From an uncultured Rhodanobacteraceae bacterium (GTDB taxonomy: Bacteria; Pseudomonadota; Gammaproteobacteria; Xanthomonadales; Rhodanobacteraceae), in the NCBI GenBank assembly GCA_913053815.1, contig CAJXGK010000135.1, positions 1 through 5,910 of the forward strand: a stretch of 5,910 nucleotides of DNA, in the 5' to 3' direction. The number at the start of each line of letters is the position of its first letter. Within the stretch, counting starts at the first letter, position 1. The notes under the pieces are model-generated. The model was not told where the DNA came from and searched no databases. It saw only the letters and a program-made list of their open reading frames with translations. Positions 1 to 5,910 of the stretch are shown here, in pieces. The position numbers and the translations under genes were made by a program.

Positions 1-513
1 GGTGGCATCTTCAAGCATGCGCGGGCGGTTAATGCCTTTACCAATGCGAGCACCAACAGCTACAAGCGCTTGGTACCCGGGTTCGAAGCACCGGTGATGT
101 TGGCCTATTCGGCCCGCAACCGCTCAGCGTCTTGTCGTATTCCCTATGTGGCCAGTCCCAAGGGCCGGCGCCTGGAAGTGCGTTTCCCCGATATCGTGCA
201 GTCGGGCTATCTCAGCTTTACTGCGCTATTGATGGCGGGCTTGGATGGTATCCGCAACAAGATTGATCCCGGTGCGGCCATGGACAAGGATCTGTACGAT
301 CTGCCCCCGGAAGAAGAACGCAATATCCCCACCGTTTGCTCAAGTCTCGATCAGGCTTTGGCAGCGCTTGATGCGGATCGAGATTTTCTCAAGGCCGGGG
401 ATGTCTTCAACGACGATTTCATCGACGGTTACATTGCTTTGAAGATGCAGGAAGTGACCCGTTTGCGTGCGGCCACGCATCCGGTTGAATACGCCATGTA
501 TTACTCTTTGTAG
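1..513 (+). CDS. glnA: Glutamine synthetase type I, C-terminal part (5' end outside window)
   Basis: This is the C-terminal 170 residues of a class I glutamine synthetase, which makes glutamine from glutamate, ammonia and ATP as a cytoplasmic dodecamer. The reading frame is open from base 1 and ends at TAG 511-513. Visible signatures are NSYKRLVPG at window residues 19-27, the active-site block [12 protein letters not shown] at 37-48 and RRLEVRFPD at 56-64. These include the arginines equivalent to E. coli R339, R344 and R359 and the glutamate E357. The adenylylation loop DLYDLPPEE is present, with its tyrosine codon at 295-297. Counting from R359 to this tyrosine gives exactly Y397 of the E. 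coli numbering, so there is no indel and the full protein should be about 468 residues. Control by GlnE adenylylation is therefore expected from family knowledge. The start and promoter lie to the left of the window. Confidence 0.98.
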   Translation, partial: GGIFKHARAVNAFTNASTNSYKRLVPGFEAPVMLAYSARNRSASCRIPYVASPKGRRLEVRFPDIVQSGYLSFTALLMAGLDGIRNKIDPGAAMDKDLYDLPPEEERNIPTVCSSLDQALAALDADRDFLKAGDVFNDDFIDGYIALKMQEVTRLRAATHPVEYAMYYSL

Positions 514-588
514 CAGCCTGCCGCAAAGGGAGAGGGAACACGCTGATGGGGTGACGTGAAGCATCCGTAGAAGTACTGGGAAGTGGGA

Positions 589-614
589 AGTGAGGCCACG
601 CAACGGGCCTCACT
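589..614 (+). terminator. Hairpin downstream of glnA, possible transcript end
   Basis: A perfect 9-bp inverted repeat (AGTGAGGCC at 589-597, GGCCTCACT at 606-614) with an 8-base loop lies 75 bp after the glnA stop. No T-run follows, so it is not a canonical intrinsic terminator; it could be a 3'-end stabilising hairpin or part of a Rho-dependent end. It overlaps a short 7-bp tandem repeat, TGGGAAG at 577-583 and 584-590. Confidence 0.4.
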
Positions 615-671
615 GATGCCCGTCTGCGACTATTTGACACGTGTGGCTTGGCAATCAAGCCCCGGCAATTA

Positions 672-685
672 TTGACCTGAGTCAA
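672..685 (+). promoter_or_regulatory. FNR/CRP-family palindromic operator
   Basis: TTGAC-CTGA-GTCAA is a perfect 5+5 palindrome with a 4-base centre. The FNR consensus is TTGAT-N4-ATCAA, and relatives such as ANR and DNR accept C/G at the inner position. The site lies 77 bp before the start of the cytochrome gene. Its centre is 41.5 bp upstream of position 720, the start site predicted from the -10 box, which is the usual place for a class II activator site. The binding protein is inferred, not shown. Confidence 0.55.
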
Positions 686-707
686 GTATACGGCAGCAAT
701 AAGGTTT

Positions 708-713
708 TACTAT
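708..713 (+). promoter_or_regulatory. Predicted -10 box of the cytochrome gene promoter
   Basis: TACTAT matches four of six bases of TATAAT. It begins 22 bases after the end of the palindrome at 672-685, exactly the spacing of FNR class II promoters. No good -35 box stands at the normal distance, as expected for an activator-dependent promoter. The predicted start is near 720. The unpaired -35-like TTGACA at 634-639 has no matching -10 box. Confidence 0.4.
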
Positions 714-748
714 GACTTAACAGAAGAACCGATGTTGTTTTAGCTACC

Positions 749-754
749 AAGGAG
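749..754 (+). promoter_or_regulatory. Ribosome binding site of the cytochrome gene
   Basis: AAGGAG stands 8 bases before the ATG at 763. It selects this codon over the in-frame ATG at 778 and leaves a complete signal peptide. Confidence 0.85.
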
Positions 755-762
755 ATGCAGTC

Positions 763-2091
763 ATGTATCTGATCAAAATGAAACCGGCATGGAAATGGGG
801 TGGTGCCTACATTGCTCTGGCCATGCTGTTGGCAGTATTCGGGATCCCGCAAGCCCAGGCCATTCCGGCCTATGCCCAGCAGACACATATGGCCTGCGCC
901 GCCTGCCATATCGGCGCCTTTGGGCCCCAGCTCACGCCGTTCGGCAGACAGTTCAAACTGCTCGGCTATACCCTCAAAGTCGGCTCCGGCCTTACCCCCA
1001 AGGTCTCGGCCATGGTGGTGGAAGCCTTCACTCATACCCAGGCCCCCCAGTCACAATCAGACATGCCGGCAGGTTATAACCCCAACGATAACTGGAGTAT
1101 GGCGCAGGCCTCATTATTCTTGGGGGGGCATATCACTGATCATCTGGGGGTATTTGCCCAGTACACCTATTCACAAGCAGATGGGTTTGCTAGTTGGGAC
1201 AATGCAGAAATCCGCTACGCCAGAACTGTGAATTTTGGTTCGCACTCAGCGATCTGGGGTATTTCGGTCAACAACAACCCGAGTTTGTCGGATATCTACA
1301 ACAGCACTCCGGCTTGGGGATACCCATACATGGGCTCTGATCTGGCCCCCGGTGCGCCGGCGGCACCCATGATCATGGGTGGTCTTGGTCAAGGGGTGAT
1401 CGGGGCAGTGGGTTACACCCAGATTGACGGTAAGTGGTATTTCGCAGCAGGTGCCTACCGGTCCCTATCGGGGGCCTTCCTCAACCATGTGAATGCCGAT
1501 TACCCTGGATTGATATCCCGTGCCGCGCCCTATCTGCGCATGGCCTACCAGACCAACCTGAGTGCTTCAAGTAATCTCGAAGTCGGAGCGATGTATTTTG
1601 GTGCAAAGATCAATCCTGCTGCGGTAGCGGGCCAGCCTACTGACGATTACAAGGATTTCGGTGTCGATGGCAGCTATCAGTGGTTTGGAGCTAATAACAA
1701 GCACATCGTCACGGTGCAGGGTCAGTACGTGCACGAGAAACAGACTCTGAACAATACCTTTGCGGCGGGTGGATCGTCGAATCTCAACAATACCCTTGAT
1801 GCCATCAACCTGAATGCCGCGTATTGGTACGAGAATACCTACGGGGTCACGCTGGGCGCACTCACCAGCGACGGCAGTGCTGATAACCTGCTCTATGGTG
1901 GTTCGCCCGATACTCAGGGTGGCATGGTGGAGCTCGATTGGAACCCATTCGGTAAGAGTGACAGCTGGCACCAGCCACTTATCAATCTTCGAGTGGGCTT
2001 GCAATATACGTTCTATTCGAAATTCAACGGCATGACCAACAATGCGTCCGATAACAACACGACCTATGTGTCGTTCTGGACCGTGTTCTGA
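763..2091 (+). CDS. Cyc2-like fused monohaem cytochrome c / outer-membrane beta-barrel protein
   Basis: The 442-residue product begins with a Sec signal peptide: KMK near the start, a hydrophobic core at about 14-28, and probable cleavage after AQA at 31-33. The mature N-terminus carries one haem c motif, CAACH (45-49), inside PAYAQQTHMACAACH, followed by PQLTPFGRQFKLLGYT (55-70). This is the arrangement I know from Cyc2-type fused cytochrome-porins, which move electrons across the outer membrane and include the iron oxidase of Acidithiobacillus ferrooxidans. The remaining roughly 370 residues alternate polar and aromatic or hydrophobic residues with Gly/Asn-rich turns, have no transmembrane helices, and end in phenylalanine (YVSFWTVF), as outer-membrane barrels do. 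The length fits the usual 400-500 residues. Related proteins also occur in organisms not known to oxidise iron, so the electron donor is open. The gene has its own promoter and terminator and looks monocistronic. Confidence 0.8.
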   Translation: MYLIKMKPAWKWGGAYIALAMLLAVFGIPQAQAIPAYAQQTHMACAACHIGAFGPQLTPFGRQFKLLGYTLKVGSGLTPKVSAMVVEAFTHTQAPQSQSDMPAGYNPNDNWSMAQASLFLGGHITDHLGVFAQYTYSQADGFASWDNAEIRYARTVNFGSHSAIWGISVNNNPSLSDIYNSTPAWGYPYMGSDLAPGAPAAPMIMGGLGQGVIGAVGYTQIDGKWYFAAGAYRSLSGAFLNHVNADYPGLISRAAPYLRMAYQTNLSASSNLEVGAMYFGAKINPAAVAGQPTDDYKDFGVDGSYQWFGANNKHIVTVQGQYVHEKQTLNNTFAAGGSSNLNNTLDAINLNAAYWYENTYGVTLGALTSDGSADNLLYGGSPDTQGGMVELDWNPFGKSDSWHQPLINLRVGLQYTFYSKFNGMTNNASDNNTTYVSFWTVF

Positions 2092-2117
2092 GTTCGAGTA
2101 AGCGTTTTAGTAAGTTT

Positions 2118-2144
2118 GGGGCGGCGCTCAGTCGCCCCTTTTTT
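2118..2144 (+). terminator. Intrinsic terminator of the cytochrome gene
   Basis: A GC-rich stem (GGGGCG at 2118-2123 with CGCCCC at 2133-2138, extendable inward by a G-T pair) is followed directly by six T at 2139-2144. It lies 26 bp after the stop codon. On the minus strand the hairpin is followed by A-rich sequence, so it works only for rightward transcription. Confidence 0.9.
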
Positions 2145-2330
2145 ATCGACGGATGCCAGGCACCCAGCTGCTGTGTGGTCGTGACCAGTAGTTAAACGTA
2201 GCCCAGTCTTCGAGCTTGGGCAGGTCAATCCATATCAGGTTGTGGGTAAACAGCGCGAACCTTAACGTGGCGAGAAACCTGGATACCGACTGCCGATGAA
2301 AAACTGTTGAAGGGCGCGGAGCGTCCACAA

Positions 2331-2361
2331 GCTGGTGACAGCACTCTGCGGGGTCACCAGC
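2331..2361. repeat. Perfect 9-bp inverted repeat
   Basis: GCTGGTGAC at 2331-2339 pairs with GTCACCAGC at 2353-2361 around a 13-base loop, and the loop itself holds a short GCA/TGC pair. There is no T-run on either side, so termination is unlikely to be intrinsic. It lies about 275 bp downstream of the clc stop, and its role is unknown. Confidence 0.6.
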
Positions 2362-2451
2362 AAAGTCTCGACATGATTCACCCGCAGACGATGTCCCTAC
2401 CGCTCGGTGCAATAGGCGGTGAAGGAATCGTCATCGATGGATGCGGTTCGC

Positions 2452-2531
2452 ACTTCACCACAACCTATGACGTGGTGGTGGCAATCAATCTGCTGGGGGT
2501 CGTACCTCACCACAACCTACGACGTGGCGGT
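2452..2531. repeat. Imperfect 28-bp direct repeat pair
   Basis: The copies at 2452-2479 and 2504-2531 match at 25 of 28 bases and are separated by 24 bp. The core is TCACCACAACCTAYGACGTG. Each copy contains a partial palindrome; in the first, CACCAC at 2456-2461 pairs with GTGGTG at 2472-2477. An inverted relic, GTGGTGAGG, occurs at 2569-2577. Read on the minus strand, both copies encode HV(I/V)GCGEVR in different frames, with two of the three base differences silent. Confidence 0.65.
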
Positions 2532-2591
2532 ATTTTATAGGTTGGAGTGAGCTTGGTGGAGCCCCAACGTGGTGAGGAAACACTCACTACT

Positions 2592-2625
2592 GTCCACAGA
2601 GCCGAATAGGCTGGACCCAATTTTT
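2592..2625 (+). terminator. Weak hairpin with T-run, possible rightward terminator
   Basis: GTCC (2592-2595) and AGCC (2600-2603) pair with GGCT (2609-2612) and GGAC (2613-2616), leaving a 4-base bulge. CCAA and then five T at 2621-2625 follow. If active it would stop rightward read-through just before the 3' end of clc. The bulge and the gap before the T-run make this weak. No clear terminator for clc itself is visible on the minus strand. Confidence 0.25.
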
Positions 2626-2636
2626 ACGCTCCCCAA

Positions 2637-4403
2637 TCAGGTTAGCGTGGTGGGAGGGGGATCGCTGTCATTCGAGGTATCCGGATTGACCTTGGGGGGT
2701 TCGATGAGGGTACGAAAGGAGGCGTGTCCGGGGGGTTTGGTGGCAATGATCAGGCCGTCCCCAATTTGCAGAATGGTTCCCCCATCAGGCACGAATTCAT
2801 GCTCACCACGAATAATCCCGATGATAAGCACATGTAGCCGATCCAGACCCAGGGTTCGGATCTGCTTGCCGGCAACCGGCGAGCCAGCGGTGAGTTTCAG
2901 GTTGTACAGGTGTTCCTCGCGATTGCGTAAGGCGACCCCTTCGCCACGCTCCAGTGCTTCCACCATTTCCGAGTGCAGAATGTCTCGGTCAAGCTTGACC
3001 TCCTTCTTGCGCAGTAATTCGGCCGCAAAGCGGTAATACTCGTCGCGATAGACCGGACTGGCTGCCGGGGTGGGGACTTGCGCTTCATACAGTGACGGAT
3101 AGCGGGCATGGCGGGTCAGTGCCATCTGCACCAGGAACGATACCGCTACGGCAATCATGGTGGGCATGATCAGGCCGTAGCCACCGGTCATTTCGGCCAC
3201 CATCACCAGCGAGGCGATCGGTACCCGTGCTGCACCGGCGAACAGTGCCGCCATACCGACCACGGCTAGAGCTGAAGCATCGATACCATTAAAGCCCAGG
3301 TTGTGCAGCACCGAGGCAAAGGCGGCTCCCAGCAGTGCGCCGACGAAAAGACTGGGTGCGAAGACCCCGCCCGACCCCCCTGAACCGATAGTCAGAGACA
3401 GGGCAATGATTTTGCCAACTGACAGCAGTAGCAGCAGCCATACAACCATCCCGGCGCCACCTTGCAGGGCAAACTGGATGAAGCCATAGCCGCCACCCAG
3501 AAGTTGCGGAACAAAAATACCGATCACCCCAAGGATCAATCCGCCAATGGCCGGTTTGATGTGATTGGGTACTCTGAGCTTATGAAAGGCATCGCGTACG
3601 CCATAGAAAATACTGGGAAGAAGAGCCCCGAGTAGGCCGGCAAAAACACCCAGCACGGCATAGGCGGGAAGATCAGTTAATGCGCCGATACTGGTAGCAT
3701 GGGGTAGAACAAACAGCGGGGTGAAGCCAGAGAAGTAACCGGTCAGAGCATAGGCGACGGCCGAGCCAATCAGCGTGTAGAGCAGCGCTCCCCCTTCGAA
3801 CACCACCCTCGAATAGAGAATCTCCACAGCAAAGATGGCGGTGCCCAGCGGGCTCTTAAAAATGGCCGACAGCCCGGCGGCCATACCAATGAGGATCAGC
3901 AAGCGGCGTTCATCATCGGGAAGTTTGAAAAAACCACCGACAATTGAACCGATGCCGGCAGCAATCTGTGCGGTAGGCCCTTCGCGACCGGCGGCGCCAC
4001 CTGAGCCGATAGTGATGGCACTGGCGATGGTCTTGATCAGCGGCACGCGGGCGCGCATTCGTCCGGCAGTACGGTGAAAGGCGCGTACCGCCGCATCGGT
4101 ACCGTGACCTTCGGCTTCGGGAGCAAAAGTGTAAACCAGCCAGCCGGAAATTAGTCCGCCCAGCGTTGTGGCCACCGGCACCCACCAGTAAAGTTTGCTG
4201 AAGGGCTTAGGTGCTTGGACGGCGGCATGAGCCCCCAGTACGTTGATGGTCTGGTAATGTCCGATGCCATAGAGAAAGAATACGTTAGCCCAATGCATCA
4301 GAAATAGGAAAACTTGTGCGGCCAAACCCCCGATGATACCCAGGAAGACACTCAGGAGAACCAATCGGGTCGTACGATCCAGGCGGTCGAGCCACATGTG
4401 CAC
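2637..4403 (-). CDS. CLC-family chloride channel/transporter with C-terminal TrkA-C domain
   Basis: This 588-residue inner-membrane protein has many hydrophobic helices from about 12 to 430. CLC signatures are GREGP (139-143, gate glutamate E141), GGVFAP (345-350) and a probable central tyrosine Y439 in YPSLYE. The first selectivity motif, GSGIP in E. coli ClcA, is GHGTD here (99-103), placing His where ClcA has Ser107. The position of the internal proton glutamate (ClcA E203) is I195 in FAVEILYSR, which resembles CLC channels more than classic exchangers. The soluble tail contains a TrkA-C (RCK_C) regulatory domain at about 505-557 (SPVAGKQIRTLGL, then FVPDGGTILQIGDGLIIAT) and a Pro/Asp/Thr-rich end. 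It begins 24 bp after the upstream ATPase gene. The start is GTG 4403 or the in-frame ATG at 4397; AAGAG just upstream is a weak ribosome site that does not decide between them. The likely role is chloride or other anion transport, possibly in acid tolerance. Whether it is a channel or an exchanger cannot be settled here. Confidence 0.95.
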   Translation of the reverse strand: MHMWLDRLDRTTRLVLLSVFLGIIGGLAAQVFLFLMHWANVFFLYGIGHYQTINVLGAHAAVQAPKPFSKLYWWVPVATTLGGLISGWLVYTFAPEAEGHGTDAAVRAFHRTAGRMRARVPLIKTIASAITIGSGGAAGREGPTAQIAAGIGSIVGGFFKLPDDERRLLILIGMAAGLSAIFKSPLGTAIFAVEILYSRVVFEGGALLYTLIGSAVAYALTGYFSGFTPLFVLPHATSIGALTDLPAYAVLGVFAGLLGALLPSIFYGVRDAFHKLRVPNHIKPAIGGLILGVIGIFVPQLLGGGYGFIQFALQGGAGMVVWLLLLLSVGKIIALSLTIGSGGSGGVFAPSLFVGALLGAAFASVLHNLGFNGIDASALAVVGMAALFAGAARVPIASLVMVAEMTGGYGLIMPTMIAVAVSFLVQMALTRHARYPSLYEAQVPTPAASPVYRDEYYRFAAELLRKKEVKLDRDILHSEMVEALERGEGVALRNREEHLYNLKLTAGSPVAGKQIRTLGLDRLHVLIIGIIRGEHEFVPDGGTILQIGDGLIIATKPPGHASFRTLIEPPKVNPDTSNDSDPPPTTLT

Positions 4404-4427
4404 GCTACTCTTTTGTTGGTTGACCCC

Positions 4428-5910
4428 TCAGTATACCTGTACCACACTCAAACCTTCGCTGATCGTGGTCAAACCACGGCGAATTGCGTCTGCGGCGGAA
4501 AGCCGCAGTGGGCGCATTCCTTCGTGGAGGGCGGTGTCACGCAGCTTGGTACTGGAGTAGTCCGGCCCGATCAAGGCCCGCAGGCTACTCGACAAGGGCA
4601 TCATCTCGTATACCCCAGTGCGTCCCAGATAGCCGGTGTGGCGACATTCCAGGCAGCCAACGGCCACATAGTTGGCGGCGGGTGGAGAGTTGTCGAAATC
4701 GGCGGTCAATGCCTTCCATCCCGCTTGATCCAGCTCTCCAGGGGCCTTGCAATGTGGGCACAAGGTACGTAGCAGACGTTGCGCGACCACCCCGGCCATG
4801 GTGGACTGGATCAGATAATGCGGTATGCCCAGATCGAGCAACCGGGTCACGGCGCTGGGCGCATCGTTGGTATGTAGGGTGGAGAGCACCAGATGCCCGG
4901 TAAGGGCCGCTTGGATAGTCATCTGCGCCGTGTCGAGATCGCGGATCTCACCCACCATGATGATGTCTGGATCCTGCCGTAACAGGGTGCGCACGCCATT
5001 GGCAAAGTCCAGCCCAACCGCTGGCTGGATCTGCATCTGGTTGAACTCCGGGGCGACCATTTCGATAGGGTCTTCAACGGTGCAGACGTTAAGCTCCGGA
5101 CGGGCCAGATACTTGAGCGTGGAATATAGGGTGGTGGTCTTGCCCGATCCGGTCGGTCCGGTAACCAGGACAATGCCGTAGGGACGTTCGATCATCGCTC
5201 GCCACGAGGTCTCCTCTGTGGCACTTAAGCCGAGTTGGCTGAAGGCTTTGACTACAATATCCGGATCGAAGATACGCATCACGACCTTTTCTCCAAAAAG
5301 ACAGGGCAGGGTCGAGACACGAAAATCGACTTCTTTTTTCTTTCCCAGTTTCAATTTTATGCGACCATCTTGCGGTAGCCGACGTTCTGCAATATCGAGT
5401 TTTGACATAATTTTGAGACGAGAAACGACGGCATTTTTGATCTTGGTCGGCAAATTCATAATGGTTCGCATGACGCCATCAATTCTGAGGCGGATACGAA
5501 AAACGGTTTCAAAAGGTTCGACATGAATGTCACTTGCGCCGACCTTAATGGCATTGACTAAGATGCCATTTACGAGTTTGACAATGGGGGCGGCGACATC
5601 TTGTATCCCGCCCTCTTCTTCTTGTTCCTCGACGACATCCACGTCTTCCAACGCGTCGCCGACAACGGTATCAAAGTCTTCAACAGAGACCAATGGACTG
5701 TCTTGTTTCTCGTCCATAAAGTCGTCTTCCATTTCATCAGCCAAAGTATAATCTTTGGCTTCGATGGAAAAATTCTCTGCGTTTTGGGGAGTGGCTGCCG
5801 CCCCCCCCCCGTAGAAGGCTTGAATGGTTTTAATGACTGAGGACTCCGTGGCGATGACGGGTTCGATGTTGTAGCCTGTCATGAATTTAATGTCGTCGAT
5901 GGCAAAAACA
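4428..5910 (-). CDS. pilB: PilB/GspE-family secretion ATPase (5' end outside window)
   Basis: This hexameric ATPase powers assembly of type IV pili or a type II-like system from the cytoplasmic face of the inner membrane. The frame is open to the right edge, with nine further codons (VFAIDDIKF) before the internal ATG at 5880-5882, so that ATG is not the true start; roughly 75 or more residues are missing. Numbering from that Met, residues 1-24 are the end of an MshEN-type N-terminal domain, and 44-92 form an acidic linker. SDIHVEP (117-123) opens the ATPase region. Walker A is GPTGSGKT (242-249), the Asp box VEDPIE (269-274), Walker B DIIMVGEIRD (306-315) and the His box STLHTND (334-340). 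A zinc site uses C375, C378, C410 and C413. All key residues are intact. The N-terminal part reads like PilB of the Geobacter type and the C-terminal part like beta/gammaproteobacterial GspE/PulE proteins, so the exact system is uncertain. No pilC or pilT follows; clc does. Confidence 0.88.
   Translation of the reverse strand, partial: VFAIDDIKFMTGYNIEPVIATESSVIKTIQAFYGGGAAATPQNAENFSIEAKDYTLADEMEDDFMDEKQDSPLVSVEDFDTVVGDALEDVDVVEEQEEEGGIQDVAAPIVKLVNGILVNAIKVGASDIHVEPFETVFRIRLRIDGVMRTIMNLPTKIKNAVVSRLKIMSKLDIAERRLPQDGRIKLKLGKKKEVDFRVSTLPCLFGEKVVMRIFDPDIVVKAFSQLGLSATEETSWRAMIERPYGIVLVTGPTGSGKTTTLYSTLKYLARPELNVCTVEDPIEMVAPEFNQMQIQPAVGLDFANGVRTLLRQDPDIIMVGEIRDLDTAQMTIQAALTGHLVLSTLHTNDAPSAVTRLLDLGIPHYLIQSTMAGVVAQRLLRTLCPHCKAPGELDQAGWKALTADFDNSPPAANYVAVGCLECRHTGYLGRTGVYEMMPLSSSLRALIGPDYSSTKLRDTALHEGMRPLRLSAADAIRRGLTTISEGLSVVQVY
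5801..5810 (-). repeat. Homopolymer of ten G (coding strand) inside the ATPase gene
   Basis: Ten consecutive C on the plus strand read as GGG GGG GGG G in the coding strand and encode Gly25-Gly27 plus the first base of an Ala codon (FYGGGAAA). The tract sits at the junction between the MshEN domain and the linker. With ten G the frame is open; gain or loss of one base would shift the frame upstream of the whole catalytic domain. Confidence 0.95.

Larger units (their letters stand above)
2145..2636. other. Convergent intergenic region, no convincing gene
   Basis: About 490 bp lie between the cytochrome terminator and the stop of clc on the opposite strand. The short open frames here (for example minus 2412-2143 with a TTG start, and plus 2307-2540) have no recognisable domain and no good ribosome binding site. 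The region is rich in small repeats: a 9-bp inverted repeat, a 28-bp direct repeat pair, and four copies of ACGTGGYGR starting at 2265, 2470, 2522 and 2567. It may be the remains of a gene or mobile element. I found no terminal inverted repeats, integrase or transposase motif to prove that. Confidence 0.5.

Noticed and set aside
634..639. Perfect TTGACA as a -35 box for the cytochrome gene
   Set aside because: No acceptable -10 box at 15-19 bp; the palindrome at 672-685 with TACTAT at 708-713 explains the promoter better.
637..644. ACACGTGT palindrome as an operator
   Set aside because: Only 8 bp and not placed sensibly relative to a promoter; likely chance.
1567..2004. 145-codon minus-strand open frame inside the cytochrome gene
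   Set aside because: It is antisense to a well-supported gene, has no recognisable domain and no ribosome site; a shadow of the barrel coding sequence.
2452..2531. Two repeats with a spacer, resembling a minimal CRISPR array
   Set aside because: Only two imperfect copies, a spacer of 24 bp (short for known types), no leader and no cas gene in the window.
2307..2540. 77-codon plus-strand open frame in the convergent spacer
   Set aside because: No ribosome binding site or recognisable motif; it reads through the repeats, whose minus-strand frames look more coding-like.
5880..5882. ATG as the start of the secretion ATPase
   Set aside because: The frame continues upstream with VFAIDDIKF, which is part of the conserved N-terminal domain, so the gene starts beyond the window.

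Overview
The window looks like chromosomal DNA of a proteobacterium. A GlnA C-terminus that aligns without gaps to the enterobacterial enzyme, a type IV pilus or type II secretion ATPase and bacterial codon use all point that way. A Cyc2-like outer-membrane cytochrome suggests a chemolithotroph or iron/sulfur-cycling organism, such as the Acidithiobacillia or iron-oxidising beta/gammaproteobacteria. That placement is inference; no rRNA or marker gene here fixes the taxon.

Layout: (1) 1-513, plus strand, the last 170 codons of glnA (glutamine synthetase, with an intact adenylylation tyrosine). (2) 514-762, an intergenic region with a strong hairpin after glnA and an FNR/CRP-type palindrome whose spacing to a -10 box fits a class II activated promoter. 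(3) 763-2091, plus strand, a secreted protein with one haem c motif followed by a probable outer-membrane beta-barrel (Cyc2-like), closed by a clear intrinsic terminator at 2118-2144. (4) 2145-2636, a convergent intergenic region with no convincing gene but several inverted and direct repeats, possibly a decayed locus. (5) 2637-4403, minus strand, a CLC-family anion transporter with a C-terminal TrkA-C domain. (6) 4428-5910, minus strand, a PilB/GspE-type secretion ATPase cut by the right edge.

The ATPase gene and clc lie 24 bp apart in the same direction and are probably co-transcribed, although they share no obvious function. glnA and the cytochrome gene share a strand but appear to be separate transcription units. 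The points most worth following up are a run of ten G inside the ATPase gene (possible phase variation or sequencing error), a base-composition break within the same gene that suggests a mosaic, the promoter architecture of the cytochrome gene, and a CLC protein lacking the internal proton glutamate. I did not find a clearly new multi-gene system.
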